Below, in pieces: positions 7,491 to 14,287 of a DNA stretch of 14,287 nucleotides. The stretch lies in assembly GCA_964470035.1 (NCBI GenBank), contig CAYYBR010000100.1, forward strand, positions 1 to 14,287, given 5' to 3'. This DNA comes from JAJRXG01 sp964470035. GTDB taxonomy: Bacteria > Bacteroidota > Bacteroidia > Chitinophagales > Saprospiraceae. Position 1 is the first letter of the stretch; each line of letters opens with the position of its first letter. The notes beneath the pieces are model-generated. The model searched no databases. It had not been told where the DNA came from and saw only the letters and a program-made list of their open reading frames with translations. A program made the translations under genes and the position numbers.

Positions 7491-7512
7491 CAAACATATA
7501 AACTGTGACAGT
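7491..7512 (-). promoter_or_regulatory. possible promoter and palindrome ahead of the GH31 gene
   Basis: On the minus strand TATGTTTG (7498-7491) fits the Bacteroidota -7 pattern TAnnTTTG; transcription would start just before the leader ORF at 7480. No good TTTG is found about 20 nt further upstream, so it is a half-promoter at best. Immediately upstream lies ACTGTGACAGT (7502-7512), a perfect 5-bp inverted repeat around one base, placed where a regulator could block or assist polymerase. Closer to glgC, CATAAATTATG (7532-7542) sits between GGGGC (7553-7557) and GCCCC (7527-7531) on the minus strand; this loose hairpin lacks a T-run. Confidence 0.35.
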
Positions 7513-7543
7513 ATCAGACTACTATTGGGGCACATAATTTATG

Positions 7544-8830
7544 TCATACTTGAGCCCCGATGTGTGTTTTATCAGCTATCACCGTCCCTTTTTCTATGAT
7601 GATGATCCCTTGTTTTATGATATACCCTTCTCCCTTATGATCATCTAGGTCTGCTGAGCCGATGATCGTACAACCATCTCCGATCTTCACATTTTTATCA
7701 ACGATGACATTTTTCAGATGGCAGTTCTCACCTACTCCTAGTAGTGGGGTTTCGGGGTAAAGTGCAAGATCATTGAGCGTTTGATAATAATCTATACCCA
7801 TCAGGACACAGTGATCTATGATGGTACCCTTTCCTATCCTAGCTCTCACACCTATCACGGATCTATAGATACTCTTTGCATGTATGATACTTCCACCAGC
7901 TACGAGTGTTTTGTCGAGATGGGCACCGAAGATCTTGGACGGCGAAAGCATCCTAGAGTTTGTATAGATCTTATTTTCATTATCAAAGAGATTAAACTCG
8001 GGTAGATAGTCTGTTAGCCTAAGGTTAGCCTCAAAAAAAGATCGGATAGTACCTATGTCAGTCCAGTATCCACCGAAGGCATAGCTAGCTGCTTTGTATT
8101 GATCACTCTCTACAGCATACGGTATGATTTCTTTACCGAAGTCCACTGCCTTTGGGTTTTCTGCAAATAGCTTACTCAAGATGCCTGCCGTAAAAACATA
8201 TATGCCCATAGATGCTAAGTAGTGCTTTCCTTGATCGGCATACTCTTTATCTACAACAGATTGCCACTCGGATAAAACATCGCTTGAGGGTTTCTCTATG
8301 AAGTTGTCTATAAGTCCACTTTCGTTGACTTTCATGATGCCGAAAGCAGTCGCATCCTTAGCTTCCACAGGTATCGTGGCCACAGTTACCTCCGCATTTT
8401 GCTCGATATGGTAACTCAGGATCTTTTCAAAATCCATCTGATATAACTGATCTCCTGAGAGTATCATGACATTATCAAATTCGTGCTGGTCGAGATGTTG
8501 TACGACCTGCCTAACTGCGTCGGCAGTACCTTGAAACCAGTCCAGGTTGTCAGCAGTTTGTTCTGCTGCCAAGATATCTACGAACCCTCTTGAAAATCTA
8601 TCAAAACTGTACGCATTCTTTATATGACGATTGAGTGATGCTGAGTTAAATTGTGTCAACACAAACATCCGATTGATACCGGAATTCAGACAATTAGAGA
8701 TCGGTATGTCTATCAATCTAAACTTACCAGCTATAGGCACAGCTGGTTTAGACCGATCCTTCGTGAGGGGAAACAATCGTGACCCAACACCACCTCCTAG
8801 TATGACAGCTATTGTTTTTTTAGTTTCCAT
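7544..8830 (-). CDS. glgC: glucose-1-phosphate adenylyltransferase (ADP-glucose pyrophosphorylase)
   Basis: It makes ADP-glucose and pyrophosphate from ATP and glucose-1-phosphate, the committed step of bacterial glycogen synthesis. At 428 residues it is full length. The nucleotidyltransferase signature is GGGVGSRLFPLTKDRSKPA (residues 12-30). GTADAVRQ (101-108), SGDQLY with the metal-binding Asp127, FIEKP with Lys180 for the sugar phosphate, and GGYWTDIGTI (253-262) follow in the usual order. The C-terminal third has the hexapeptide rhythm of a left-handed beta-helix, which carries allosteric control in this family. Its ATG shares one base with the glgA stop (TAATG), so translation is coupled. 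It is the last gene of the tight glgBAC unit. Confidence 0.96.
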   Translation of the reverse strand: METKKTIAVILGGGVGSRLFPLTKDRSKPAVPIAGKFRLIDIPISNCLNSGINRMFVLTQFNSASLNRHIKNAYSFDRFSRGFVDILAAEQTADNLDWFQGTADAVRQVVQHLDQHEFDNVMILSGDQLYQMDFEKILSYHIEQNAEVTVATIPVEAKDATAFGIMKVNESGLIDNFIEKPSSDVLSEWQSVVDKEYADQGKHYLASMGIYVFTAGILSKLFAENPKAVDFGKEIIPYAVESDQYKAASYAFGGYWTDIGTIRSFFEANLRLTDYLPEFNLFDNENKIYTNSRMLSPSKIFGAHLDKTLVAGGSIIHAKSIYRSVIGVRARIGKGTIIDHCVLMGIDYYQTLNDLALYPETPLLGVGENCHLKNVIVDKNVKIGDGCTIIGSADLDDHKGEGYIIKQGIIIIEKGTVIADKTHIGAQV

Positions 8831-10275
8831 TACTTCGTAGTTAGTTGGTTATATATGGACGTATATTGCTTAGCAGAATGATGCCAAGAAAAGTCCTTCT
8901 TCATGGCGTACTTTCTAATCTGCTTAAATCTCTTTTTATCTCTATATAAGTAAAGAGCCCTTCCCATAGCATGTGTTAGATCATCCACACTATCGTAGTC
9001 AAATGCTATACCTAGTCCTTCAGCTTCAAAGTCTACGACGGTATCTTTTAGTCCTCCAGTCATCCTCGCTATGGCTAGAGCTCCATATCTCATAGCAAAC
9101 ATCTGATTCAGCCCACATGGCTCAAATCTGGATGGCATAACGATGAAATCTGAGGACGCATAAACCTGATGAGCAAGTGCCTCATTATATCCTCTGTAGC
9201 AGCCTACTCTCTCGGCATACTTGTCTCTAAGCTCTTGCACTTTATGCTCGATAAATGGATCGCCTGAGCCAAGAATGAAAAAGTTGACAAATCCAAACCT
9301 CGCCAGCACACGTTCTATAGCCGGCACTAAAAGGTCTGCTCCCTTTTGATGTGCAAATCTCCCGATAAAACTGATCAGAGGTATACCATCTAGATGGTAA
9401 AGGCCTGATAGTAACTCAGCTTTATTAACTTTCTTATATTGATCAACTGTCGTGGTCAAGCGATTAGAAAGTAGTTTATCCGTTTTGGGATTCCATTCTT
9501 CTGTATCTATACCATTTAAAGTGCCAGAGAACTTTTCTGGTTTCTTGGTCATCATAAACCGAAGTGGCGCTAACTGCTGCTTCAGTTCTTCTAAATAATT
9601 TGGAGACACAGTATTCACATGATCAGCAAATCGTATCGCTGCAGCAACAGCATCTACATGCCCTTCCCACTCTAAGAATTGTGTAAGCTTCGAAGGAAAA
9701 TGTGGAAATAAATCTATTCTGTTCCAAGGGTATCGACTATTATATGCTCCGTTATGTATCGTGTAAAATGTCGGAATGTCCTTCAAGGCCTGACCCTCTT
9801 TTGAGTTCTTGATCAAAAAAGGAATAAATCCAGTCTGATGATCATGACAGTGTATGAGATCAGGTTGTACACTGGATTTTGGATCACTCAACCATTTGAT
9901 GACACTCCGCTGAAACGAAATATTGCGCTCCGGTTCATCTTCATATCCATGACCCGATTCATTGAGGTAGATAGAATTACGGTCAAATAAGCCAGGGATA
10001 TCTATGCAGTAATAGTCAAAAGGAAGATCTCCTTTCTTTATTCTATAAACTTCAAAAATGACACTCTGATCTTCGATCACAAAAGAACCAGCATATTCTC
10101 TCCGAAGTTTTTGCTTATCGAACCAAGGCAAAAGATATCTAGGAGTAACTACTACTGGGCTCCAACCGTGATCACTAAGATATTTTGGAAGACTGCCGAC
10201 CACATCGGCCATCCCCCCAGCTTTAGCTGCTGGATAACACTCAGTGGAGACGTGGATCACAGTTTTCGTTTTCAT
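8830..10275 (-). CDS. glgA: glycogen synthase (ADP-glucose, GT5)
   Basis: It transfers glucose from ADP-glucose to the non-reducing end of an alpha-1,4-glucan. At 481 residues it matches the family length. The N-terminal KAGGM (18-22) is a KxGGL variant in the ADP-glucose site. CHDHQTGF (143-150), LNGIDTEEWNP (253-263), GRFAHQKG (305-312) and SRFEPCGLNQMFAMRYG (382-398) give the complete GT-B/GT5 pattern. It lies between glgB (TGA-G-ATG, 1-nt gap) and glgC (1-nt overlap). It is a bacterial ADP-glucose type, without the features of the eukaryotic GT3 synthases. Confidence 0.96.
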   Translation of the reverse strand: MKTKTVIHVSTECYPAAKAGGMADVVGSLPKYLSDHGWSPVVVTPRYLLPWFDKQKLRREYAGSFVIEDQSVIFEVYRIKKGDLPFDYYCIDIPGLFDRNSIYLNESGHGYEDEPERNISFQRSVIKWLSDPKSSVQPDLIHCHDHQTGFIPFLIKNSKEGQALKDIPTFYTIHNGAYNSRYPWNRIDLFPHFPSKLTQFLEWEGHVDAVAAAIRFADHVNTVSPNYLEELKQQLAPLRFMMTKKPEKFSGTLNGIDTEEWNPKTDKLLSNRLTTTVDQYKKVNKAELLSGLYHLDGIPLISFIGRFAHQKGADLLVPAIERVLARFGFVNFFILGSGDPFIEHKVQELRDKYAERVGCYRGYNEALAHQVYASSDFIVMPSRFEPCGLNQMFAMRYGALAIARMTGGLKDTVVDFEAEGLGIAFDYDSVDDLTHAMGRALYLYRDKKRFKQIRKYAMKKDFSWHHSAKQYTSIYNQLTTK

Positions 10276-10276
10276 C

Positions 10277-12199
10277 TCAATTATCTATATCGTCTAGTTC
10301 ATTCTCCAAGATAATCACTGCCAAAGGAGGGATCGCTAATTCTATCGAAAAGCCATGCCCGTGACTAGACATATCACTTGTTTTTAGTTTTGACAGATTA
10401 TTAAAAGTATGACTACCTCCATATTTTTCGTCATTTGTATTAAGTATTTCAATCCAACTTGAGTGAGAAGGAATCCCTACACGACATGATGCATGAGCCG
10501 TCGGTGTGAAGTTGCAGACGACAAGTAGCTTTTTCTCTTCATCATGTCTCATATAAGATAGTATACTGTTCTCGTGATCTCCCCGGTCTATCCACTGAAA
10601 TCCCTTTGATTCAAAACTATACCTGTATAGTGCTGAAGCTCTCTTGTATATCTCGTTCAAATCTTTCACCAAGAGTTGTATCCCTTGATGAGGATCGTGA
10701 TCGAGCAGATGCCATTGGACACCATCGTCGACATTCCACTCTTCGGTTTGGCCTATCTCAGACCCCATAAATAAAAGTTTGTGACCTGGATGGGTATACA
10801 TGTAGGCATAGAGTAACCTGAGATTTGCAAATCGCTGCCAATCGTCACCCGGCATTTTATTAAGAAGTGACTTCTTGCCATGTACTACTTCGTCATGAGA
10901 TAAGGGGAGAACAAACTTCTCTGAGTAAGCATAAGCCATACTGAAGCTGATCTCATTATGGTGATGTTTTCGGTGGATAGGGTCTCTGTGAAAATAAGAA
11001 AGTGTATCGTTCATCCATCCCATCATCCATTTGTAACCAAATCCAAGTCCCCCGTGATGTACAGGCATCGTCACACCATGATATGCCGTTGACTCTTCAG
11101 CCATCATCATGATACCAGGGTGATTAGCGTAACAACTCTTATTGAGGTCCTTTAGAAAAGATATGGCTGCTAGATTTTTATTTCCTCCATATTCGTTAGT
11201 TTCCCATTCTCCTTCTTCTCTACTATAGTCTAGGTACAACATAGATGTCACTGCGTCTACTCGAAGTCCATCGATATGATACCGCTCCAACCAAAAGTTA
11301 GCACTTGATATCAAGAATGATCTGACTTCAGGCCGCTCAAAATTAAAGATCAGGCTATTCCAATCGGGATGAAATCCTTTCTTAGGATTAGGATGCTCAT
11401 ATACATGGGACCCGTCAAAGTCTGCCAACCAAGATTCATCTGCAGGAAAGTGAGCTGGCACCCAATCAAGTATAACGCCGATGCCTGCCTGATGAAGACT
11501 ATCTACTAATCTCATAAAGTCTTGTGGACCACCATATCTATTAGTAGGTGCAAAAAATCCTGTACTTAGATATCCCCATGAAGGATAGTATGGATGTTCT
11601 GTAACTGGCAATAACTCGACATGGGTATAACCCATATCCAGTACATAGTGGACTAACTCAGTTGAGAGCTCTTCATAACTCAAGCTCGTTCCATCAGCCT
11701 TCTTACGCCAACTTCCTAAGTGAACTTCATAGATAGAAACTGGGCTACTATAGGGATCATACTCCTTCCTGCGATCCATCCACTCGCTGTCGCCCCATTC
11801 GAACCATGTATCCCAAGAGACAGTGGAAGTATGCGGTGCTTGCTCAAAAAGCAATCCATATGGATCGGCCTTCTCTCTTACTTTATGGTCGTAGTGACTA
11901 TATATCTTATACTTATATAACTCACCTCTCTGGAGTTGGGGTATCCATCCTTCCCAGATACCACTGCTATCCCAACGGACATGCAACTGATGTCTTCGTC
12001 CATCCCAATAATTAAAATTGCCGATAACTTCTACAGCTCGTGCTGCTGGAGCATACACAGCAAAGTAGGTGCCCATCACCCCATCCTTCTCGACTTGGTG
12101 ACTTCCTAACTTCTCATATAACCTATGGTGCGATCCAGACTTGAAGAGATATATGTCATACTGAGATAACTCGCTATGACTAATTACAAGATTAGCCAT
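10277..12199 (-). CDS. glgB: 1,4-alpha-glucan branching enzyme (GH13)
   Basis: It cuts alpha-1,4 chains and re-attaches them as alpha-1,6 branches. At 640 residues it has one N-terminal CBM48-like domain (about 25-125, with APAARAVEVIGNFNYWDG). A GH13 barrel follows: GVILDWVPAHFP (241-252), GLRVDAVTSMLYLDYSR with nucleophile Asp315, MMAEESTAY with acid/base Glu368, and LSHDEVVHGKKSLL with Asp436. An all-beta C-terminal domain ends the protein. It lacks the extra N-terminal module found in longer (about 730-residue) enzymes such as that of E. coli. It is the first gene of the glgBAC operon, so the operon promoter should lie within 12200-12333. Confidence 0.95.
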   Translation of the reverse strand: MANLVISHSELSQYDIYLFKSGSHHRLYEKLGSHQVEKDGVMGTYFAVYAPAARAVEVIGNFNYWDGRRHQLHVRWDSSGIWEGWIPQLQRGELYKYKIYSHYDHKVREKADPYGLLFEQAPHTSTVSWDTWFEWGDSEWMDRRKEYDPYSSPVSIYEVHLGSWRKKADGTSLSYEELSTELVHYVLDMGYTHVELLPVTEHPYYPSWGYLSTGFFAPTNRYGGPQDFMRLVDSLHQAGIGVILDWVPAHFPADESWLADFDGSHVYEHPNPKKGFHPDWNSLIFNFERPEVRSFLISSANFWLERYHIDGLRVDAVTSMLYLDYSREEGEWETNEYGGNKNLAAISFLKDLNKSCYANHPGIMMMAEESTAYHGVTMPVHHGGLGFGYKWMMGWMNDTLSYFHRDPIHRKHHHNEISFSMAYAYSEKFVLPLSHDEVVHGKKSLLNKMPGDDWQRFANLRLLYAYMYTHPGHKLLFMGSEIGQTEEWNVDDGVQWHLLDHDPHQGIQLLVKDLNEIYKRASALYRYSFESKGFQWIDRGDHENSILSYMRHDEEKKLLVVCNFTPTAHASCRVGIPSHSSWIEILNTNDEKYGGSHTFNNLSKLKTSDMSSHGHGFSIELAIPPLAVIILENELDDIDN

Positions 12200-12229
12200 T
12201 TGATATGTTCATTTTATATCGCACTTACG

Positions 12230-12237
12230 TAAATATA
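12230..12237 (-). promoter_or_regulatory. weak candidate -7 box for the glgBAC operon
   Basis: On the minus strand TATATTTA resembles TAnnTTTG with the last base wrong; it would give a leader of about 30 nt before glgB. The region about 20 nt upstream has only CTTTC, not TTTG. An 8-bp palindrome TTACGTAA (12225-12232) overlaps it and could be an operator. This is the best candidate I see between glgB and the neighbouring gene, but it is not convincing. Confidence 0.2.
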
Positions 12238-12300
12238 ACCCTGTCCATATCCTTAGAAAGAATGATGACTAAATTATCATGTCTCCTAGTATAGTGTGTT

Positions 12301-12330
12301 AGCTCATCTAGTCCAGTTAAGTGAGCTCAC
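12301..12330 (-). terminator. possible hairpin after the PKD-repeat gene
   Basis: The sequence contains GTGAGCTCAC (12321-12330), a perfect 10-bp palindrome 3 nt beyond the stop codon. Part of it can alternatively pair with AGCTCA (12301-12306) to form a 6-bp stem with a 15-nt loop. There is no T-run after it on the minus strand, so a classical intrinsic terminator is not shown. Confidence 0.2.
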
Positions 12331-12333
12331 CTA

Positions 12334-14287
12334 TCATCTGATCACGGTTACATCGCCAGCTAACACGGGTTCGGCTACGTCGCCTAGTATCTCGATATAG
12401 TACACATATACTCCTGTCATATAAGGATCAGGAGACCAGCCGTCATCGGCCACGTTAGTAGATATGCGATCTCTACGATATACTTCGCTGCCCCATCGAT
12501 CATAGATGATCATGTTATACTGAAAGCTATAAACTGGGTCAACATGTAAAAAGAAAAATTCATTTACTGGATTCACAGGCGCCTGGGTCATGAGGACGTT
12601 AGGCACATAAAAGTTGATGCCAGGATCAACGAATATGTCAAACTCCGTAAAACTTATACAGCCTATATCGTCCGTGACTTGGACAAGATAAGTTTGGTCT
12701 TCTTCTAGTATCACAGTTGGATCTAAACAGTCATCACAACTCAATCCCTCAGCAGGTGTCCATCTTATGTCATCGATGATGCCATCGACTTCTAACTCGA
12801 TACGCGTCTCTAAAAATATTCTCACACTGTCATCAGATACCAAAGTAACTTCTAGTGAGTCCCTCACTTCCACTTCCCATATCCTCTGCAGGCTATCACA
12901 TCCGTCGACGGTCGTATAAAATCGATCGTGACTGCCAGCTGCCCAATAGATCTCACCTCCAAAAACCACCGTGTCGCCTTCACATATGAGCGTATCAAGC
13001 ATATCTGTGCGCAGCTCTTCAGCCCATCTATCATAAAGAACATCTTCCTCTATTCTCGCAAGGCAACCACTAGCATTAGTAGCTTCTAGTCCTACGGTAT
13101 ATTCCTTTGGGCGATCACCAAAGATCTCAGTGTCCCGAGTCTCAGCTACTGTGATACCATCTACCATCCATGTCCAGGATGTGATAGGATTTTCGACATT
13201 GACAGAAGTATTTACGAAAGTGATGGGACCCGGTACGCATGGATCGAAAGAGACATCAAAATCCAGAGAAGGCTTTTCAAAGACTTCGATCTGAAGATAA
13301 GCAGTATCCGGGCAGGTCATCTGATCATTGATAACCATAAAGCCATGATATACACCAGGACTATCGAGTACAAGACTGACGTCTCTTTCATCCGCTCCCT
13401 GCTTGAAGTATACTAGCTCGTCATCTCCTGTATATATCATCCACTTGTAGTCACTTATGAATTCTTCCTCTCTGCTCAAGTTGATTATGTTGATCTCACT
13501 CTCACAGCTTTCGAAGGTATAAACAGGAACTCCTTCGAGGCCTGGGGCCTCGAAATCTATATCGTCAGAAGATAACTCGGCATGCACCTCTGATGGGTTA
13601 TATATCACACGCTCTTCATGGTTGTTTGATGTACATCCCGCTAAGTCTGTAGCTGCAAGGGTCACTTCATACTCTCTCGGCAAGGTGCCTTGGATCTCTA
13701 TATTTTGCTCATGGGAGACTGTTATTCCATCTACTATCCATGTCCACGATGCTATGGCATTGTCACCGATCGAAGAAGTATTTACGAAAGTGATCAATCC
13801 TGCATCACAAGGATCAAAAGAGACATCAAAATCCACGGTTGGCTTTTCAAGTATCTCTATAAGCATATGTGCTGTGTCGACACACTTCAGCTGATCATTT
13901 AGTATCATGAAACCACTATAGATACCAGGGCTATCGAGACTTACTTGTACATCTCTTTGATCAAGGCCCTGCTCGGCATATACCAACTCATCTTCCTGAT
14001 TAAAAATCAACCATTTGTAATCACTTATAAATTCTTCTTCGATACTCAGATTGATCAAGTCGATCTCTTGCTCACAACTTTCGTAGGTATAAACAGGAAA
14101 GCCCTCTAAGCCCGGGACCTCGTAGTCTATCTCTTCGGACTCGAGTTCTGCATAAACTCTAGGTGTACATGCCTCAACGTTAAACTCAAAGTCTCTGCGA
14201 TAAGATCCGATGAGGACACCTTCTCTATACTCATCCACGCACACCCCTACCACAAAGGATCCCAGTATATTTGGCACACCCGATATA
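12334..14287 (-). CDS. partial secreted protein with PKD-like repeats and a gliding-motility-type C-terminal domain
   Basis: This is the C-terminal part of a large surface or secreted protein. The frame stays open to the right edge, so the gene starts outside the window; the GTG at 14277 is only an internal Val codon. Residues below are counted from that codon. GVCVDEYREGVLIGSYRRDF (11-30) is a motif often found before PKD-type modules in related Bacteroidota proteins. Two 190-residue repeats (42-231 and 232-421) each hold two beta-sandwich PKD-like units, with SWTW(I/M)VDGITV and ATxxxGC as landmarks. A linker containing LICEGDTVVFGG, DGCDSLQ and WTPAEGLSC follows. The last ~92 residues (FYVPN, IYDRWGSEVYRR, WSPDPYMTGVYVYYIE) match the gliding-motility-associated C-terminal domain, a type B sorting signal for the type IX secretion system. 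The canonical SPNGDGxND loop is missing. The protein is very acidic, and several cysteines could form disulfides. Confidence 0.85.
   Translation of the reverse strand, partial: ISGVPNILGSFVVGVCVDEYREGVLIGSYRRDFEFNVEACTPRVYAELESEEIDYEVPGLEGFPVYTYESCEQEIDLINLSIEEEFISDYKWLIFNQEDELVYAEQGLDQRDVQVSLDSPGIYSGFMILNDQLKCVDTAHMLIEILEKPTVDFDVSFDPCDAGLITFVNTSSIGDNAIASWTWIVDGITVSHEQNIEIQGTLPREYEVTLAATDLAGCTSNNHEERVIYNPSEVHAELSSDDIDFEAPGLEGVPVYTFESCESEINIINLSREEEFISDYKWMIYTGDDELVYFKQGADERDVSLVLDSPGVYHGFMVINDQMTCPDTAYLQIEVFEKPSLDFDVSFDPCVPGPITFVNTSVNVENPITSWTWMVDGITVAETRDTEIFGDRPKEYTVGLEATNASGCLARIEEDVLYDRWAEELRTDMLDTLICEGDTVVFGGEIYWAAGSHDRFYTTVDGCDSLQRIWEVEVRDSLEVTLVSDDSVRIFLETRIELEVDGIIDDIRWTPAEGLSCDDCLDPTVILEEDQTYLVQVTDDIGCISFTEFDIFVDPGINFYVPNVLMTQAPVNPVNEFFFLHVDPVYSFQYNMIIYDRWGSEVYRRDRISTNVADDGWSPDPYMTGVYVYYIEILGDVAEPVLAGDVTVIR
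13015..13584 (-). repeat. tandem protein-coding repeat, unit 2 (190 codons)
   Basis: It encodes residues 232-421 of the partial surface protein. It aligns to unit 1 with a constant offset of 190 residues and no gap (SWTW at 367 and 177, SDYKW at 275 and 85, DVSFDPC at 341 and 151). Blocks are identical at DNA level, for example GAAGTATTTACGAAAGTGAT on the plus strand, which points to a fairly recent in-frame duplication. Confidence 0.85.
13585..14154 (-). repeat. tandem protein-coding repeat, unit 1 (190 codons)
   Basis: It encodes residues 42-231 of the partial surface protein. It is the upstream partner of unit 2, with the same length to the codon. The residues before it (about 31-41, FNVEACTP) do not match the end of a third unit, so the array within the window holds two copies. 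Confidence 0.85.

Overview
The window looks like a chromosomal segment of a Bacteroidota bacterium, probably from the Saprospiria/Chitinophagia side of the phylum. The evidence is a partial surface protein with PKD-like modules and a gliding-motility/type IX secretion style C-terminus, two lipoproteins with acidic or Lys-Asp residues straight after the lipobox cysteine, TAnnTTTG-type promoter elements, and start codons without clear Shine-Dalgarno sequences. The genus cannot be named from sequence alone. There are no rRNA or tRNA genes, CRISPR arrays, insertion sequences or phage genes that I can support.

Left part (1-4923). The first 296 bases hold a cluster of three short palindromic repeats and the possible start of a gene running off the left edge. 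A minus-strand lipoprotein of unknown function (297-1019) faces away from a compact plus-strand operon: arginine deiminase (1146-2393), a hotdog-fold thioesterase (2395-2802, 1-nt gap) and a YihY/BrkB-family membrane protein (2799-3752, TTG start, 4-nt overlap). A second lipoprotein (3892-4572) follows, preceded by a strong inverted repeat. A small zinc-ribbon-like protein (4609-4923) faces it on the minus strand.

Central part (5061-12199, all minus strand). This is a glycogen/alpha-glucan cluster read glgB, glgA, glgC, then a GH31 alpha-glucosidase. The first three genes are almost touching (1-nt gap, then a TAATG overlap) and are surely one operon. They make ADP-glucose (GlgC), the alpha-1,4 chain (GlgA) and the alpha-1,6 branches (GlgB). 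The GH31 enzyme presumably trims or degrades glucan and sits 137 nt downstream with its own possible promoter and a 25-codon leader ORF. Its reading frame is complete over 781 codons except for one in-frame TGA at 6519-6521, in a conserved segment between the two halves of the catalytic domain.

Right part (12334-14287). This is the C-terminal portion of a large secreted protein whose start lies outside the window. It carries two tandem 190-residue repeats with no insertion or deletion between them, then a linker and a divergent sorting domain.

The most interesting signals are the lone TGA in the GH31 gene (with a foldable segment just after it), the apparently leaderless promoter of the arginine deiminase gene, the leader ORF overlapping the GH31 TTG start, and the palindromic repeat cluster at the left edge. 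I found no clearly new defence, mobile or biosynthetic system here.
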